Shown in pieces: positions 18,778 to 28,058 of a DNA stretch of 64,000 bases. The first letter of the stretch is position 1. Each line of letters starts with the position of its first letter. The translations under genes and the position numbers were made by a program. This DNA comes from Ordospora colligata OC4 (lineage: Eukaryota > Microsporidia > Ordosporidae): positions 62,001-126,000 of the forward strand of contig NW_014575403.1 of NCBI RefSeq assembly GCF_000803265.1, in the 5' to 3' direction. Below the pieces are notes generated by a model. That model searched no databases and had not been told where the DNA came from. It saw nothing but the letters and a program-made list of their open reading frames with translations.

Positions 18778-20421
18778 TCACTTTACAAGCGCATTATACT
18801 TCTTCATCACTGAGCAAGATATTATTCCATCATCAAACAGTAAGTATCCATACCTGTTCACAACATTCCTTCGTACAATCTTTGAATACTCACTCAATCC
18901 TTGCAAAACTAGGCTCATCAGCATCTCCTGCCTCTCTATCTCATACATGTGCTCTTCAATCACCGGGAAAAACATCGATCCCTTGATAGTACTCCCGTCC
19001 ACATCTTCCTCTTCAACAATCTCCACCAAAAATATCGAAAACGCCTCAATCAAGTCAACTTCTGATGCATTCCACATAATCCTTAGTAGCGTTATCTGCT
19101 TAACAACATCCTCAATGTCAATCTCCTCAACATAATCTCTCTGTGCAACATCCATCATGTACACCAGCACATCATCAAAAAAAGACGTCCTTTCCTTGTT
19201 GCAGTATTCTTCCTCTTCTTCATCCTCCTCAAGATGACTGCAATGAAACATCTGTCCCTCAGAAAACATAATGTGATCCATAAAATCATCCTCAACACAT
19301 ACATCATCCCATACAATACATCTGTCCACATTCCCACCAATAAAGCATCCATGTCCAACAACAGAATCCCGAATAAAACGATTCATAACAAACTTCAGGT
19401 CACATCCAACTACTGTGTTGGAAATCGGCTCATACAGCTCAGCATCAGGCTCATTCGGCTCATCATCAAAAAAATTACTTTGTATCTGCACAAAACTCTG
19501 GAATCTGTCTGTACCTCTCCATCTGAATTTCCGTAAATCAACTGCCTTACCCTCTCTCACATCCTCATTGAACTTGAAGTAATCATACAGCGTCACTATC
19601 TCTTTGCTGTAAAACCCACTCTTCCTCTCAATATCCATTCCAGAAATACCTTCCTCTATCCCATCTGCTTGTCCTTGAATACAGCACATCACCTTGAAAT
19701 TATATGCATTAAACGCAAGAACTCCTTTCACTAAATCACCTAAGGTTCCAAAGTCAAAATTCTCAGTAAATAACGGAAATATCTTCGACGACACAACAGC
19801 AATAGTTGGAGACGACAGACCTGCAGTAAACTCAATCGTTCCATTCTCTAACACTGCCTCTACCACTTTCTTCTCATCATACACTTCATTCACACACTTG
19901 CTGTAAAACACAACCTCATTCCAATCCAATCCATATAGATGAGACACATTGCTGTTACTCTCGCTTGGATGTAGAAACAATGTCATGATAACGTCCTTTC
20001 CCTTCCTGTGCCTCTCTAAAATGTTTTTCAAAGGATAGTTTGTATAGTGGTTTGCATAGATAACCAGTAAATCATCAAAATCAAGTCCATTATCATCAAT
20101 ATACCTCATCAGATCTCCAAGGGACTTGCCTTCGCAATCAAGCGTTGCAATATTCATCCTTCCAGACACATCTATCTTTATTGCATGTGAAATCACTTCT
20201 TTACAACCGCTTCCTGCAAGAATCACATTAAAAAACTGCTGATCACACAGACTCGACAAGATATACTCAAGTAACGGCACATTTGCCACCGGAAAAAGTG
20301 ACAGATTCTTCTTCAAATCAGTCATCTTCATTGGAATGTGCCGTGTTTCATAGAAATCATATATCAGCAGCACTATCTCTCTATTCTCCCTGATAAATTT
20401 CTTGATATTCACTGCCTCCAT
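18778..20421 (-). CDS. GCD6: Translation initiation factor eIF2B subunit epsilon
   Basis: A 547-residue catalytic subunit of the eIF2B nucleotide-exchange factor that recharges eIF2 with GTP. The N-terminus has the nucleotidyltransferase-like core with LFPVANVPLLEYIL, the family signature. The middle (VGCDLKFVMNRFIRDSVVGHGCFIGG) is a left-handed beta-helix of isoleucine-patch hexapeptides. The C-terminus carries an acidic patch and W2/eIF5C HEAT domain, with several acidic/aromatic stretches. It is smaller than the ~710-residue yeast protein. The start at 20421 is set by AACCCTTGAGTCC upstream and by alignment of the first beta strand; frames open further upstream have no ATG. It lies 67 bp downstream of MSH6 in the same orientation. 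Confidence 0.9.
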   Translation of the reverse strand: MEAVNIKKFIRENREIVLLIYDFYETRHIPMKMTDLKKNLSLFPVANVPLLEYILSSLCDQQFFNVILAGSGCKEVISHAIKIDVSGRMNIATLDCEGKSLGDLMRYIDDNGLDFDDLLVIYANHYTNYPLKNILERHRKGKDVIMTLFLHPSESNSNVSHLYGLDWNEVVFYSKCVNEVYDEKKVVEAVLENGTIEFTAGLSSPTIAVVSSKIFPLFTENFDFGTLGDLVKGVLAFNAYNFKVMCCIQGQADGIEEGISGMDIERKSGFYSKEIVTLYDYFKFNEDVREGKAVDLRKFRWRGTDRFQSFVQIQSNFFDDEPNEPDAELYEPISNTVVGCDLKFVMNRFIRDSVVGHGCFIGGNVDRCIVWDDVCVEDDFMDHIMFSEGQMFHCSHLEEDEEEEEYCNKERTSFFDDVLVYMMDVAQRDYVEEIDIEDVVKQITLLRIMWNASEVDLIEAFSIFLVEIVEEEDVDGSTIKGSMFFPVIEEHMYEIERQEMLMSLVLQGLSEYSKIVRRNVVNRYGYLLFDDGIISCSVMKKYNALVK

Positions 20422-20488
20422 GGACTCAAGGGTTTGCTCAGTTGCTTTGTTTATCCTTAACTCATCCAATAGGTTGCATTCATGCTCA

Positions 20489-23431
20489 TTATGATTGGCT
20501 TGCGTCACTATCTTCCAGACTCATGCCCTTTGTTGCCATGCCAACTCTTACATTCATTCTCAATCCACCTTCTCTCTCATCATGCCATCTCCTCTCTATT
20601 GCATTTCTGATTTCTTCAGCCCTAGCAACTACATCCTCAGGAACACCTGCCATCCTTGCAACATTCAATCCGTGTGAGTCCCCAGATACTCCTGGCACAA
20701 GCTTATACAGAAATATCACATCTTTGTCTCGTACAACCGAGCTCATGTATCCATTCATAACTCCTTCCATTCTTCGAGCCATCCTATGGTAATGCGTTGA
20801 AAACATCACATGACATCCTCGTTGCTTCAAAAACTCAATAACAGCAACTGCAATACATTCTCCGTCCTTTGTAGACGTCCCTCTTCCAAGCTCATCCATT
20901 ATCACAAATGATCTGTTTGTTGAGTGTTTCAAGACACTTGCAGCCTCACTCAGCTCAACCATAAAGGTAGACTCACCTTTCACAAGATTGTCTGAAGCAC
21001 CTATTCTCGTAAATATCCTGTCAAACAGCGGGGTCTCCATCCTTTCACAACATACATCCATTCCAACCTGACCAAGAATAACATTCATGCAAACAGTCCG
21101 TAAAAACGTCGACTTCCCTCCCATGTTCGCACCTGTAAGCATAAGAACCTTTTTTTCCGCTCTATAGTCATTCTTTACATGTCCCTCATACACAGGGTTC
21201 CACATCCCACTCACACTCAGTATCTCAGAAACAACAGGCACACTTCCTTTCATTGCTAACGAAAACATCGCAAACGAAACATAGCAGTCAATCTGTGCAA
21301 TATAAGAAAAAATCTGTCTAAGCACAAAAACATGCGGAATAAGAACATCTATTGCTCTCTTTAACAGCATCCCTCGCGACTGGAATATTCGCTCTTCACA
21401 TTCATTATATCTGCTGATTAATCTTCGAACATCATCAGTGTAGTATCTATTGACATTCTTCGTTGATGAAAAAATCACATAACCAACAGGAACTGTCACT
21501 TCCTTAGGCACTTCAATCTGAAAAACATCCTTGCCTATATCTCTGAATATGATATCTTTGTTTCTCATCAATGTTCTTTGCCTCTCTAAATACTCGTTCA
21601 ATTCATTCTCAATTGCATTCTTTTCTTTAACAAGCATACACAGTTCCTCATCCTCCTCTTTCCCAACATCTATATCCGTATCACTCACTTCATACTTTCT
21701 TTTGTGCATTTCAAGCACTTCATCAATATTATTCACATACTCTATGCATGAATTCTTTATACGTTGAATCATTATGCATTCTAAATCATCTATATAACTA
21801 ACCATATTCTCAATATTCATTAGTAGCATAGATAAAAACTCTTTACTACTGTCAACACAAATAAGAAACTTGTTCAGATCATTGACTCTTGGACTTCCAT
21901 TGTAGAGTCTCGTAACCAACCTTTCTCCATCTCCAATCTTTTTCATGCATTTCCTCAAATCCTCAACATTTATCTTCTTCATTATTCTGCACATTGTCTG
22001 TCTTTCCATTATCTCTGCCTCATTCATCAGAGGCTGCAAAATCCACCTTCGCAACAATCTCTGTCCAAACGCAGTAACACAGAAATTTACTGCATTAAAC
22101 AAGGTCTTCTCTACACCACCGTCATAGCTATTCTTAAATACTTCCATGCTCCTTAGCACATTTCCATCTATCACCATCCTTCCGCTGCTTTCTCCAAGTC
22201 GCTGAATCCGGGCATCATCTAACGCACTAGGCCTTTTAAGTCTCACCATGTAATTCTGCATATACATAAAGCACACATACTCTCGCTCATTCTCAAATAC
22301 ATGCTTGCGTTCAAATACTACTACTGTGCAATCAGGTACAATTCTGGGAATCCCATCAATTTCATACCTCGATATCATCTCACGCACATCATACTGTGCC
22401 AGTATCGTCTTCAGCATATTTCGATCTTCATCATCGCAAAATGACGACAAATACACATCTCCAACACTTGCATCGTACAGCATCACAGATAGATGAACTC
22501 TTCCTTCACAGCTCTTAGCATAACAGGTATTATCCTCTGCAACACTCATCAAATACATCGGCATTACAGATCTCATGTGATCCGCACTGTATATTGTTCC
22601 CTGTGTAATAACCTCCTTCAACTCCCTATGAATAATCTTTTCTTTCGTTATGCTTGCTCTTTTTTCTTCTTTCTCACTTCTCTCCCTGATCTGCTTTCCG
22701 ATCATGTTTTCGCTCTGCTCAACTCTTGCTATTTTGTATCCATTCTCTAAAAACTTCTTTGTCCAGTAGTCGAGACTTCCCTCAGGAAATCCAGACATCC
22801 TCATATTGACCCTGCCAGTCACCTTCAGATCAAACAGCCTTGCTCCAATAAGAGCATCATCCTCATACAACTCGTAGAACTTGCCTTTCTTGAAAAACAC
22901 TACGGTATCAAAGTGGTCCTTCTTTATACTCCAGAATTGCTTCTCAAATGGACTAAGCTTTGTATATTCATCCTCAGGTATCAAAAGTGTTGATCCATCA
23001 TATCCCTGTTCTCCTTTTTTCTTTCCATCCTTATCTCTAACATCAACAAGAAATCTATATCTTCCCATAATCTCAGCATTCACTTTATTCTTGATGCTTG
23101 TATTATCTGCATTTACAAATATACTTTCAAGTATACCGTCTTCATGAGCATATTCATTATTCATGCTTGCATGAATTTTATTTGATTTTGTATCTTTAAT
23201 CATACTGTCGTTTATTTTGAAATCATTAGTGTTTTTGCAAGCTCTCTTCACATTATGCTCAAGATTTTCAAGATTGGTATCTGTGCAACTGCCTTCCTCA
23301 TGCTGATTTGCGTCTTTCGTGCCAATATTCAGATCTATAGATATCTCATTGCACATGTCGAAGTATTCCAGTAGTGTCTTTTTCCCCTTCATTGCATCCT
23401 TGCATTGTACAATTTTTATTCTTAGGTGCAT
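20489..23431 (-). CDS. MSH6: DNA mismatch repair protein MSH6
   Basis: A 980-residue MutS homologue that with MSH2 forms MutS-alpha for single mismatches. The mismatch-binding Phe-X-Glu motif is intact within GKFYELYE (~190), followed by connector, lever and clamp regions. The ATPase has TGANMGGKST, DELGRGTS and FSTHYH. IFTRIGASDNLVKGESTF and SHGLNVARMAGVPEDV match MSH6 rather than MSH2/3. Near the N-terminus KKTLLEYFD resembles the PCNA-binding box found at the very end of MSH6 proteins; an ATG at 23392 would place it at residue 4 and may be the true start, leaving 74 bp to the divergent gene. No CCC motif resolves this. Confidence 0.93.
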   Translation of the reverse strand: MHLRIKIVQCKDAMKGKKTLLEYFDMCNEISIDLNIGTKDANQHEEGSCTDTNLENLEHNVKRACKNTNDFKINDSMIKDTKSNKIHASMNNEYAHEDGILESIFVNADNTSIKNKVNAEIMGRYRFLVDVRDKDGKKKGEQGYDGSTLLIPEDEYTKLSPFEKQFWSIKKDHFDTVVFFKKGKFYELYEDDALIGARLFDLKVTGRVNMRMSGFPEGSLDYWTKKFLENGYKIARVEQSENMIGKQIRERSEKEEKRASITKEKIIHRELKEVITQGTIYSADHMRSVMPMYLMSVAEDNTCYAKSCEGRVHLSVMLYDASVGDVYLSSFCDDEDRNMLKTILAQYDVREMISRYEIDGIPRIVPDCTVVVFERKHVFENEREYVCFMYMQNYMVRLKRPSALDDARIQRLGESSGRMVIDGNVLRSMEVFKNSYDGGVEKTLFNAVNFCVTAFGQRLLRRWILQPLMNEAEIMERQTMCRIMKKINVEDLRKCMKKIGDGERLVTRLYNGSPRVNDLNKFLICVDSSKEFLSMLLMNIENMVSYIDDLECIMIQRIKNSCIEYVNNIDEVLEMHKRKYEVSDTDIDVGKEEDEELCMLVKEKNAIENELNEYLERQRTLMRNKDIIFRDIGKDVFQIEVPKEVTVPVGYVIFSSTKNVNRYYTDDVRRLISRYNECEERIFQSRGMLLKRAIDVLIPHVFVLRQIFSYIAQIDCYVSFAMFSLAMKGSVPVVSEILSVSGMWNPVYEGHVKNDYRAEKKVLMLTGANMGGKSTFLRTVCMNVILGQVGMDVCCERMETPLFDRIFTRIGASDNLVKGESTFMVELSEAASVLKHSTNRSFVIMDELGRGTSTKDGECIAVAVIEFLKQRGCHVMFSTHYHRMARRMEGVMNGYMSSVVRDKDVIFLYKLVPGVSGDSHGLNVARMAGVPEDVVARAEEIRNAIERRWHDEREGGLRMNVRVGMATKGMSLEDSDASQS

Positions 23432-23466
23432 CTTCAGTGATGTAATAGCCTTGCACGGTGTGCCCT

Positions 23467-24270
23467 ATGCCAATCAGCGAGAAAATACTTTTGAAGATTC
23501 TTGAGCATAAAAACAGCAATATGGATAAGGTATTCAATCTGATGTGCACATTACTTGGATTGCAGTACTTCTTTGAGGGCACAGAGCAACGTGTATACAC
23601 GCTTGCAAGCCCTTCGTTCATCATAGATGTTTCAGAATCTGCAGTGAAGCTCACGTTTGTTGAAGAAAGGTTTTCTGAATGCTTCCGGTATGTTGAGTTC
23701 TATTTGGGTAAGTTTCTTGCGAACAAGAATCTTGTAAACTTCTACTATTATCTCAAAATGTTTGCAAAGATGGAGACGGGTTATGATGAATTACTGGATG
23801 GTAAATGCACAGACACATGCAGATGTGTCTATGATGGTAAGTATTGTGCAAACGTTCCGTTCAGCAAGATTGTGCAATTGAGTGGAGCAGCAGTATACAA
23901 CATATATAGACATAGACTTGAGCGGCACTTATATGCAGGAGGAACAATAATTGCAATTCCTGAACATTCAAATGAAAATGATGTTGCATTGATGGCTGTT
24001 AAGTGTGATAATGGAAATTGCGTGGATGTGGTAATGAATCTGAATCTTGCTGTGCATATCAACTCTGAAGCATTATGCAGAAAGACATTTGAATGTATTT
24101 CAAGCACAGATGTATATTGGAAAGGATTATGCAAAGGAAATGATGTTACGGTGAGAAGCGATCTTTCTGTGTATGTTAATGGATGCATTCGCAGAGAGAT
24201 TGCTTTTCTGATGAAGCTTGGAAAGTCTCTTGAGTTTTCGTTGTGCTTTTTTGATGGACTTTGTTGTTAG
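23467..24270 (+). CDS. Hypothetical protein, 267 residues
   Basis: Not recognised. The start is fixed by TGCCCT directly before ATG 23467, and the frame is open with no ATG upstream. The N-terminal ~100 residues look helical (SEKILLKILEHK, LVNFYYYLKMFAKM). A cysteine-bearing segment follows (DGKCTDTCRCVYDGKYC, ~115-130), with too many closely packed cysteines for a standard finger, and then a beta-rich C-terminal half (GGTIIAIPEH, DVVMNLNLAVHI). No signal peptide or membrane span is evident. It is divergent from MSH6 and 90 bp upstream of the RAD51-like gene, which does not by itself assign it to repair. Confidence 0.75.
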   Translation: MPISEKILLKILEHKNSNMDKVFNLMCTLLGLQYFFEGTEQRVYTLASPSFIIDVSESAVKLTFVEERFSECFRYVEFYLGKFLANKNLVNFYYYLKMFAKMETGYDELLDGKCTDTCRCVYDGKYCANVPFSKIVQLSGAAVYNIYRHRLERHLYAGGTIIAIPEHSNENDVALMAVKCDNGNCVDVVMNLNLAVHINSEALCRKTFECISSTDVYWKGLCKGNDVTVRSDLSVYVNGCIRREIAFLMKLGKSLEFSLCFFDGLCC

Positions 24271-24360
24271 TTTTGAAAATTGTGTAATTGGTTGTGCTTC
24301 TAGCAATGGATGTATTAGAGAATGCAGTGATAAAGATTTTGATTTTGTGTAAGGCTGTGC

Positions 24361-24849
24361 ATGATAATAGTGGATGGGCATGAACTAAGGAGAAATTCGA
24401 TCATAGAGTTGTGTGTACTGCCAAACATGATGGTACACAGAATTATGGCAGAAATAGGAAGACAGGTTACAGATGCAGTGTTTGTGGACACTGTTGGGAA
24501 CCTGAGGTTTGTTACAGATGCTATTTATGTGTTGAGCTACAGAAAGCTTGTCAAGACTTTACTTTCGTTGAGATCTAGGCAGGGATTTGTGCTGTTTATT
24601 GATTCGATGACTTTTATTGCAGACAAGCAAGTACCTGATGCACAAAAAATATACAATATTTTGTGGGAGCTTATTTATGTGAATGATGCCACAGTGATTG
24701 TTTCGAATCATTACAAGGTGCATCAAAGTAAGCTTGTGCCACGGCTTGGAGTGCGTTGGGAAATGATGGTCAGCTACAAAGTGATGTTCAGGTATGTAAA
24801 GAGTAAAGTAATATCATCAGTACATTCAAATGAGTTATTTGAACGGTAG
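24361..24849 (+). CDS. RAD51-paralogue-like protein lacking a Walker A motif
   Basis: A 162-residue protein with the layout of a small RecA/RAD51 core. After a short strand (IIELC), where a P-loop GxxGxGK(T/S) is expected, the sequence is VLPNMMVH. Downstream elements fit: AVFVDTVGNLRF resembles the IDTEG strand, FVLFIDSM the Walker B strand, ATVIVSNHY the strand before loop L2, and LVPRLGVRWEMMVSYKVMFRY the PALGxxWxxxxxxR segment near the C-terminus of RAD51 paralogues. Non-ATP-binding paralogues exist elsewhere (Shu complex Psy3/Csm2), where they stabilise RAD51 filaments. The family call is an inference from pattern only; a role in recombination is plausible but unproven. No CCC motif precedes the ATG. 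Confidence 0.55.
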   Translation: MIIVDGHELRRNSIIELCVLPNMMVHRIMAEIGRQVTDAVFVDTVGNLRFVTDAIYVLSYRKLVKTLLSLRSRQGFVLFIDSMTFIADKQVPDAQKIYNILWELIYVNDATVIVSNHYKVHQSKLVPRLGVRWEMMVSYKVMFRYVKSKVISSVHSNELFER

Positions 24850-24949
24850 TTGAGGACTTATGGCACAGCTAAATGTTAATCATGTTCTGCATGTGGAGTA
24901 TAAATGTTATTATTTACAACAAATAATGTGTCGAAATGTATTTAATGGT

Positions 24950-25100
24950 GCTCGGTGAACCCCTGGTCTGCTGTTGTAACAGATAATGTGATACAGTGGA
25001 CAGCCAGTGATGAAATGCATCAGTTGAGGCTTGTCAGCAGGGAGTAAAACCCACCCTCTACAATGTCCAGATGAGAAAATATGCATGACTGAGGCATTTA
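24950..25100 (+). ncRNA. Candidate structured non-coding RNA (strand and class uncertain)
   Basis: The 354-bp gap between the RAD51-like gene and MetAP2 has no convincing ORF but contains nested complementarity. GACAGCC (24999-25005) pairs with GGCTTGTC (25028-25035, one bulge), enclosing TGATG/CATCA (25008-25012 with 25018-25022). CTGCTG (24968-24973) can pair with CAGCAG (25035-25040). GGG/CCC pairing follows near 25040-25053. Alternatively GTGATGA (25007-25013) and CTGA (25089-25092), flanked by GCC and GGC, could be box C and box D of a C/D snoRNA. These readings are mutually exclusive in part. Signature motifs of RNase P, U snRNAs or telomerase RNA were not found. Confidence 0.3.
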
Positions 25101-25203
25101 TTTATGAAATGTTGTATTTGTATGTGCTTGAGCACAATCTTTGAAAGTCTGTTGTAGTTTGAAATAAAGACGAGCCCATCAATTTAATATAGTATTGGCT
25201 ATT

Positions 25204-26301
<1,098 letters not shown>

Positions 26302-26377
26302 TCAAACCAAATCATTCAAAATCATGATCTATTAGCATAAAACACTTAAATAATTGATTTAATTATTCATATCAATA

Positions 26378-27943
26378 TCACGCACCTTTTAAGGACCATG
26401 ATTCAGGCTTCCTCAGCTTTTGCATGACATCCATGATCTCCTCATCAGTTAGGTCATCAACCCCATGCCTTAGATAGTCCTTTGATGGGTAGTTAAATGA
26501 TCCAAGAACCAGTTGTTTCATCTTCTGAAAGCCTTCATAATGACTAGACTCGTTATGACGATCTGATGCAGATAGCCTTAAATCACAAGATTCAACAAAG
26601 TACTTCTTACGATCTGCTGGCTCCATTGCACATATGAAATCAATATGATTCATCAATGCTTCAAAAGCCTTTTTGAATTCTTCTCTCTGTAATCCCCAAT
26701 ATTGATCGTTGTAGCTCATCCAATTATTATTGCACTGGGACACAATTATCCTTGCACTATCAGGATCTTCTCGACTGATAGGGAAAAAATGAACATTCAA
26801 ACCTCCTATCTTCTCAAGCCAACAAGAACATTCATCTTCATTGATTTTGGATTTCATAAACGATTGAAAGAATTCAAGCACAATTGGCAAGATCTTCTCA
26901 ACATTCCCTTCCCCAGATCCCTTGTATATAACATAACGTTGATCCGAGTAAAAACCTTGGCTAATATGGATAAACGGCAAGCCAGGAACGTATTCATCAG
27001 TATATATGTTATACGGATGCGTGCATACATTTGGTTTCAATAACTCAGCCTCTTCTTCATCTCTGTTATATTTGCTTGATCTTATTGCCAATGCCATTCC
27101 ATTCAAAGTATTCTTGACTTCCTCGGTAATGTTTCCAATCGCAACTATCGTTATGTCAGACATAGACACTAATTTGCTCCACACAAAATCAACTTCCTCG
27201 GGATTAGGCTCATAATAACAATGATATTCTTCATTCCATCTTTTCAACACACTGCTCAGGCTCTGTGTTTCTGGATTCTCCACATTCAATTTGTCAATAT
27301 TATCATTAAAGACAGACAGCAAAACACTCATATTTTCAAACAGTTCATCCGTATTTACAATACTATCAAACCTCAACACGCCATATCCACTGTTGAATTC
27401 GCACCAGTAGTTTTTAAACACTGAGTAGGGAATATCTCGGAACTTTGTTCTCTTATCATTGTAAATAAGACGGATTTTTTTCATAGCTGTGTTTCCCATG
27501 CATTCATAAGGTAACGAATATCCTACATTCAGGTCTCCAATATCCATCATTACACACACATGTAGCCTATTCTTATAATCACAGCTCGTGGTATACCTGT
27601 CATCATGCACAGTTATTAACTTTACCTCATTCCCCATCACCTTTGCTTCATACTTCTTTGGATCTCCATCATATGACTTGATCTCTTCAAGACACTCTCC
27701 AATATTCTCGACTCCTCCACTCTTCACATGTTCAGCATGTGCATTCAGCTTTTGTATCGCTTTATTAAAATTGGCAGTCATATCCTCAAACTCAGTACAC
27801 TTATGTTGTACATCCCATCCGATGATTCTTGGATGCGAGCCCGTACTACTCATTGCCGAATTCGCAATCATCAGCAGTGCTCCACATCGATACAGCAAAT
27901 TCATGCGCTTACTAAATCGCTCATATATATACTTTTTATTCAT
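26378..27943 (-). CDS. Secreted M16 (insulinase)-like protein with degenerate zinc site
   Basis: A 521-residue protein with an N-terminal hydrophobic stretch (LLYRCGALLMIANSAMSS) typical of a signal peptide. The fold pattern resembles the first domains of M16 metallopeptidases: a beta stretch CVMMDIGDLNVGY, then LPYEC where active enzymes have HXXEH, then FNSGYGVLRFDSIVNTDELFENM paralleling the segment after the zinc motif, and ITIVAIGNI where M16 proteins often have a V..GD strand. Both zinc-binding histidines are replaced, so it should be inactive. M16 families are expanded in Encephalitozoon-type microsporidia, which favours this reading, but the similarity is weak. An ATG at 27904 would begin right at the signal peptide; the ATG at 27943 lies inside a 21-bp tandem repeat. 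Confidence 0.55.
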   Translation of the reverse strand: MNKKYIYERFSKRMNLLYRCGALLMIANSAMSSTGSHPRIIGWDVQHKCTEFEDMTANFNKAIQKLNAHAEHVKSGGVENIGECLEEIKSYDGDPKKYEAKVMGNEVKLITVHDDRYTTSCDYKNRLHVCVMMDIGDLNVGYSLPYECMGNTAMKKIRLIYNDKRTKFRDIPYSVFKNYWCEFNSGYGVLRFDSIVNTDELFENMSVLLSVFNDNIDKLNVENPETQSLSSVLKRWNEEYHCYYEPNPEEVDFVWSKLVSMSDITIVAIGNITEEVKNTLNGMALAIRSSKYNRDEEEAELLKPNVCTHPYNIYTDEYVPGLPFIHISQGFYSDQRYVIYKGSGEGNVEKILPIVLEFFQSFMKSKINEDECSCWLEKIGGLNVHFFPISREDPDSARIIVSQCNNNWMSYNDQYWGLQREEFKKAFEALMNHIDFICAMEPADRKKYFVESCDLRLSASDRHNESSHYEGFQKMKQLVLGSFNYPSKDYLRHGVDDLTDEEIMDVMQKLRKPESWSLKGA

Positions 27944-27986
27944 TCATATATTGCATTTATTCATTCATATATTGCATTTATTCATT
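27941..27986. repeat. 21-bp tandem repeat at the start of the M16-like gene
   Basis: Two identical 21-bp units (27941-27961 and 27962-27982, beginning CATTCATATATTGC) plus the start of a third lie across the 5' end of the M16-like gene. Each unit contains an ATG on the minus strand, so the copy number changes how many upstream ATGs precede the gene. Confidence 0.8.
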
Positions 27987-28058
27987 TCATGTATCAATTA
28001 ACATCTGCATTAAAACACAAAATATCATCTCAATCACACATCTTTATTGATCATATAA

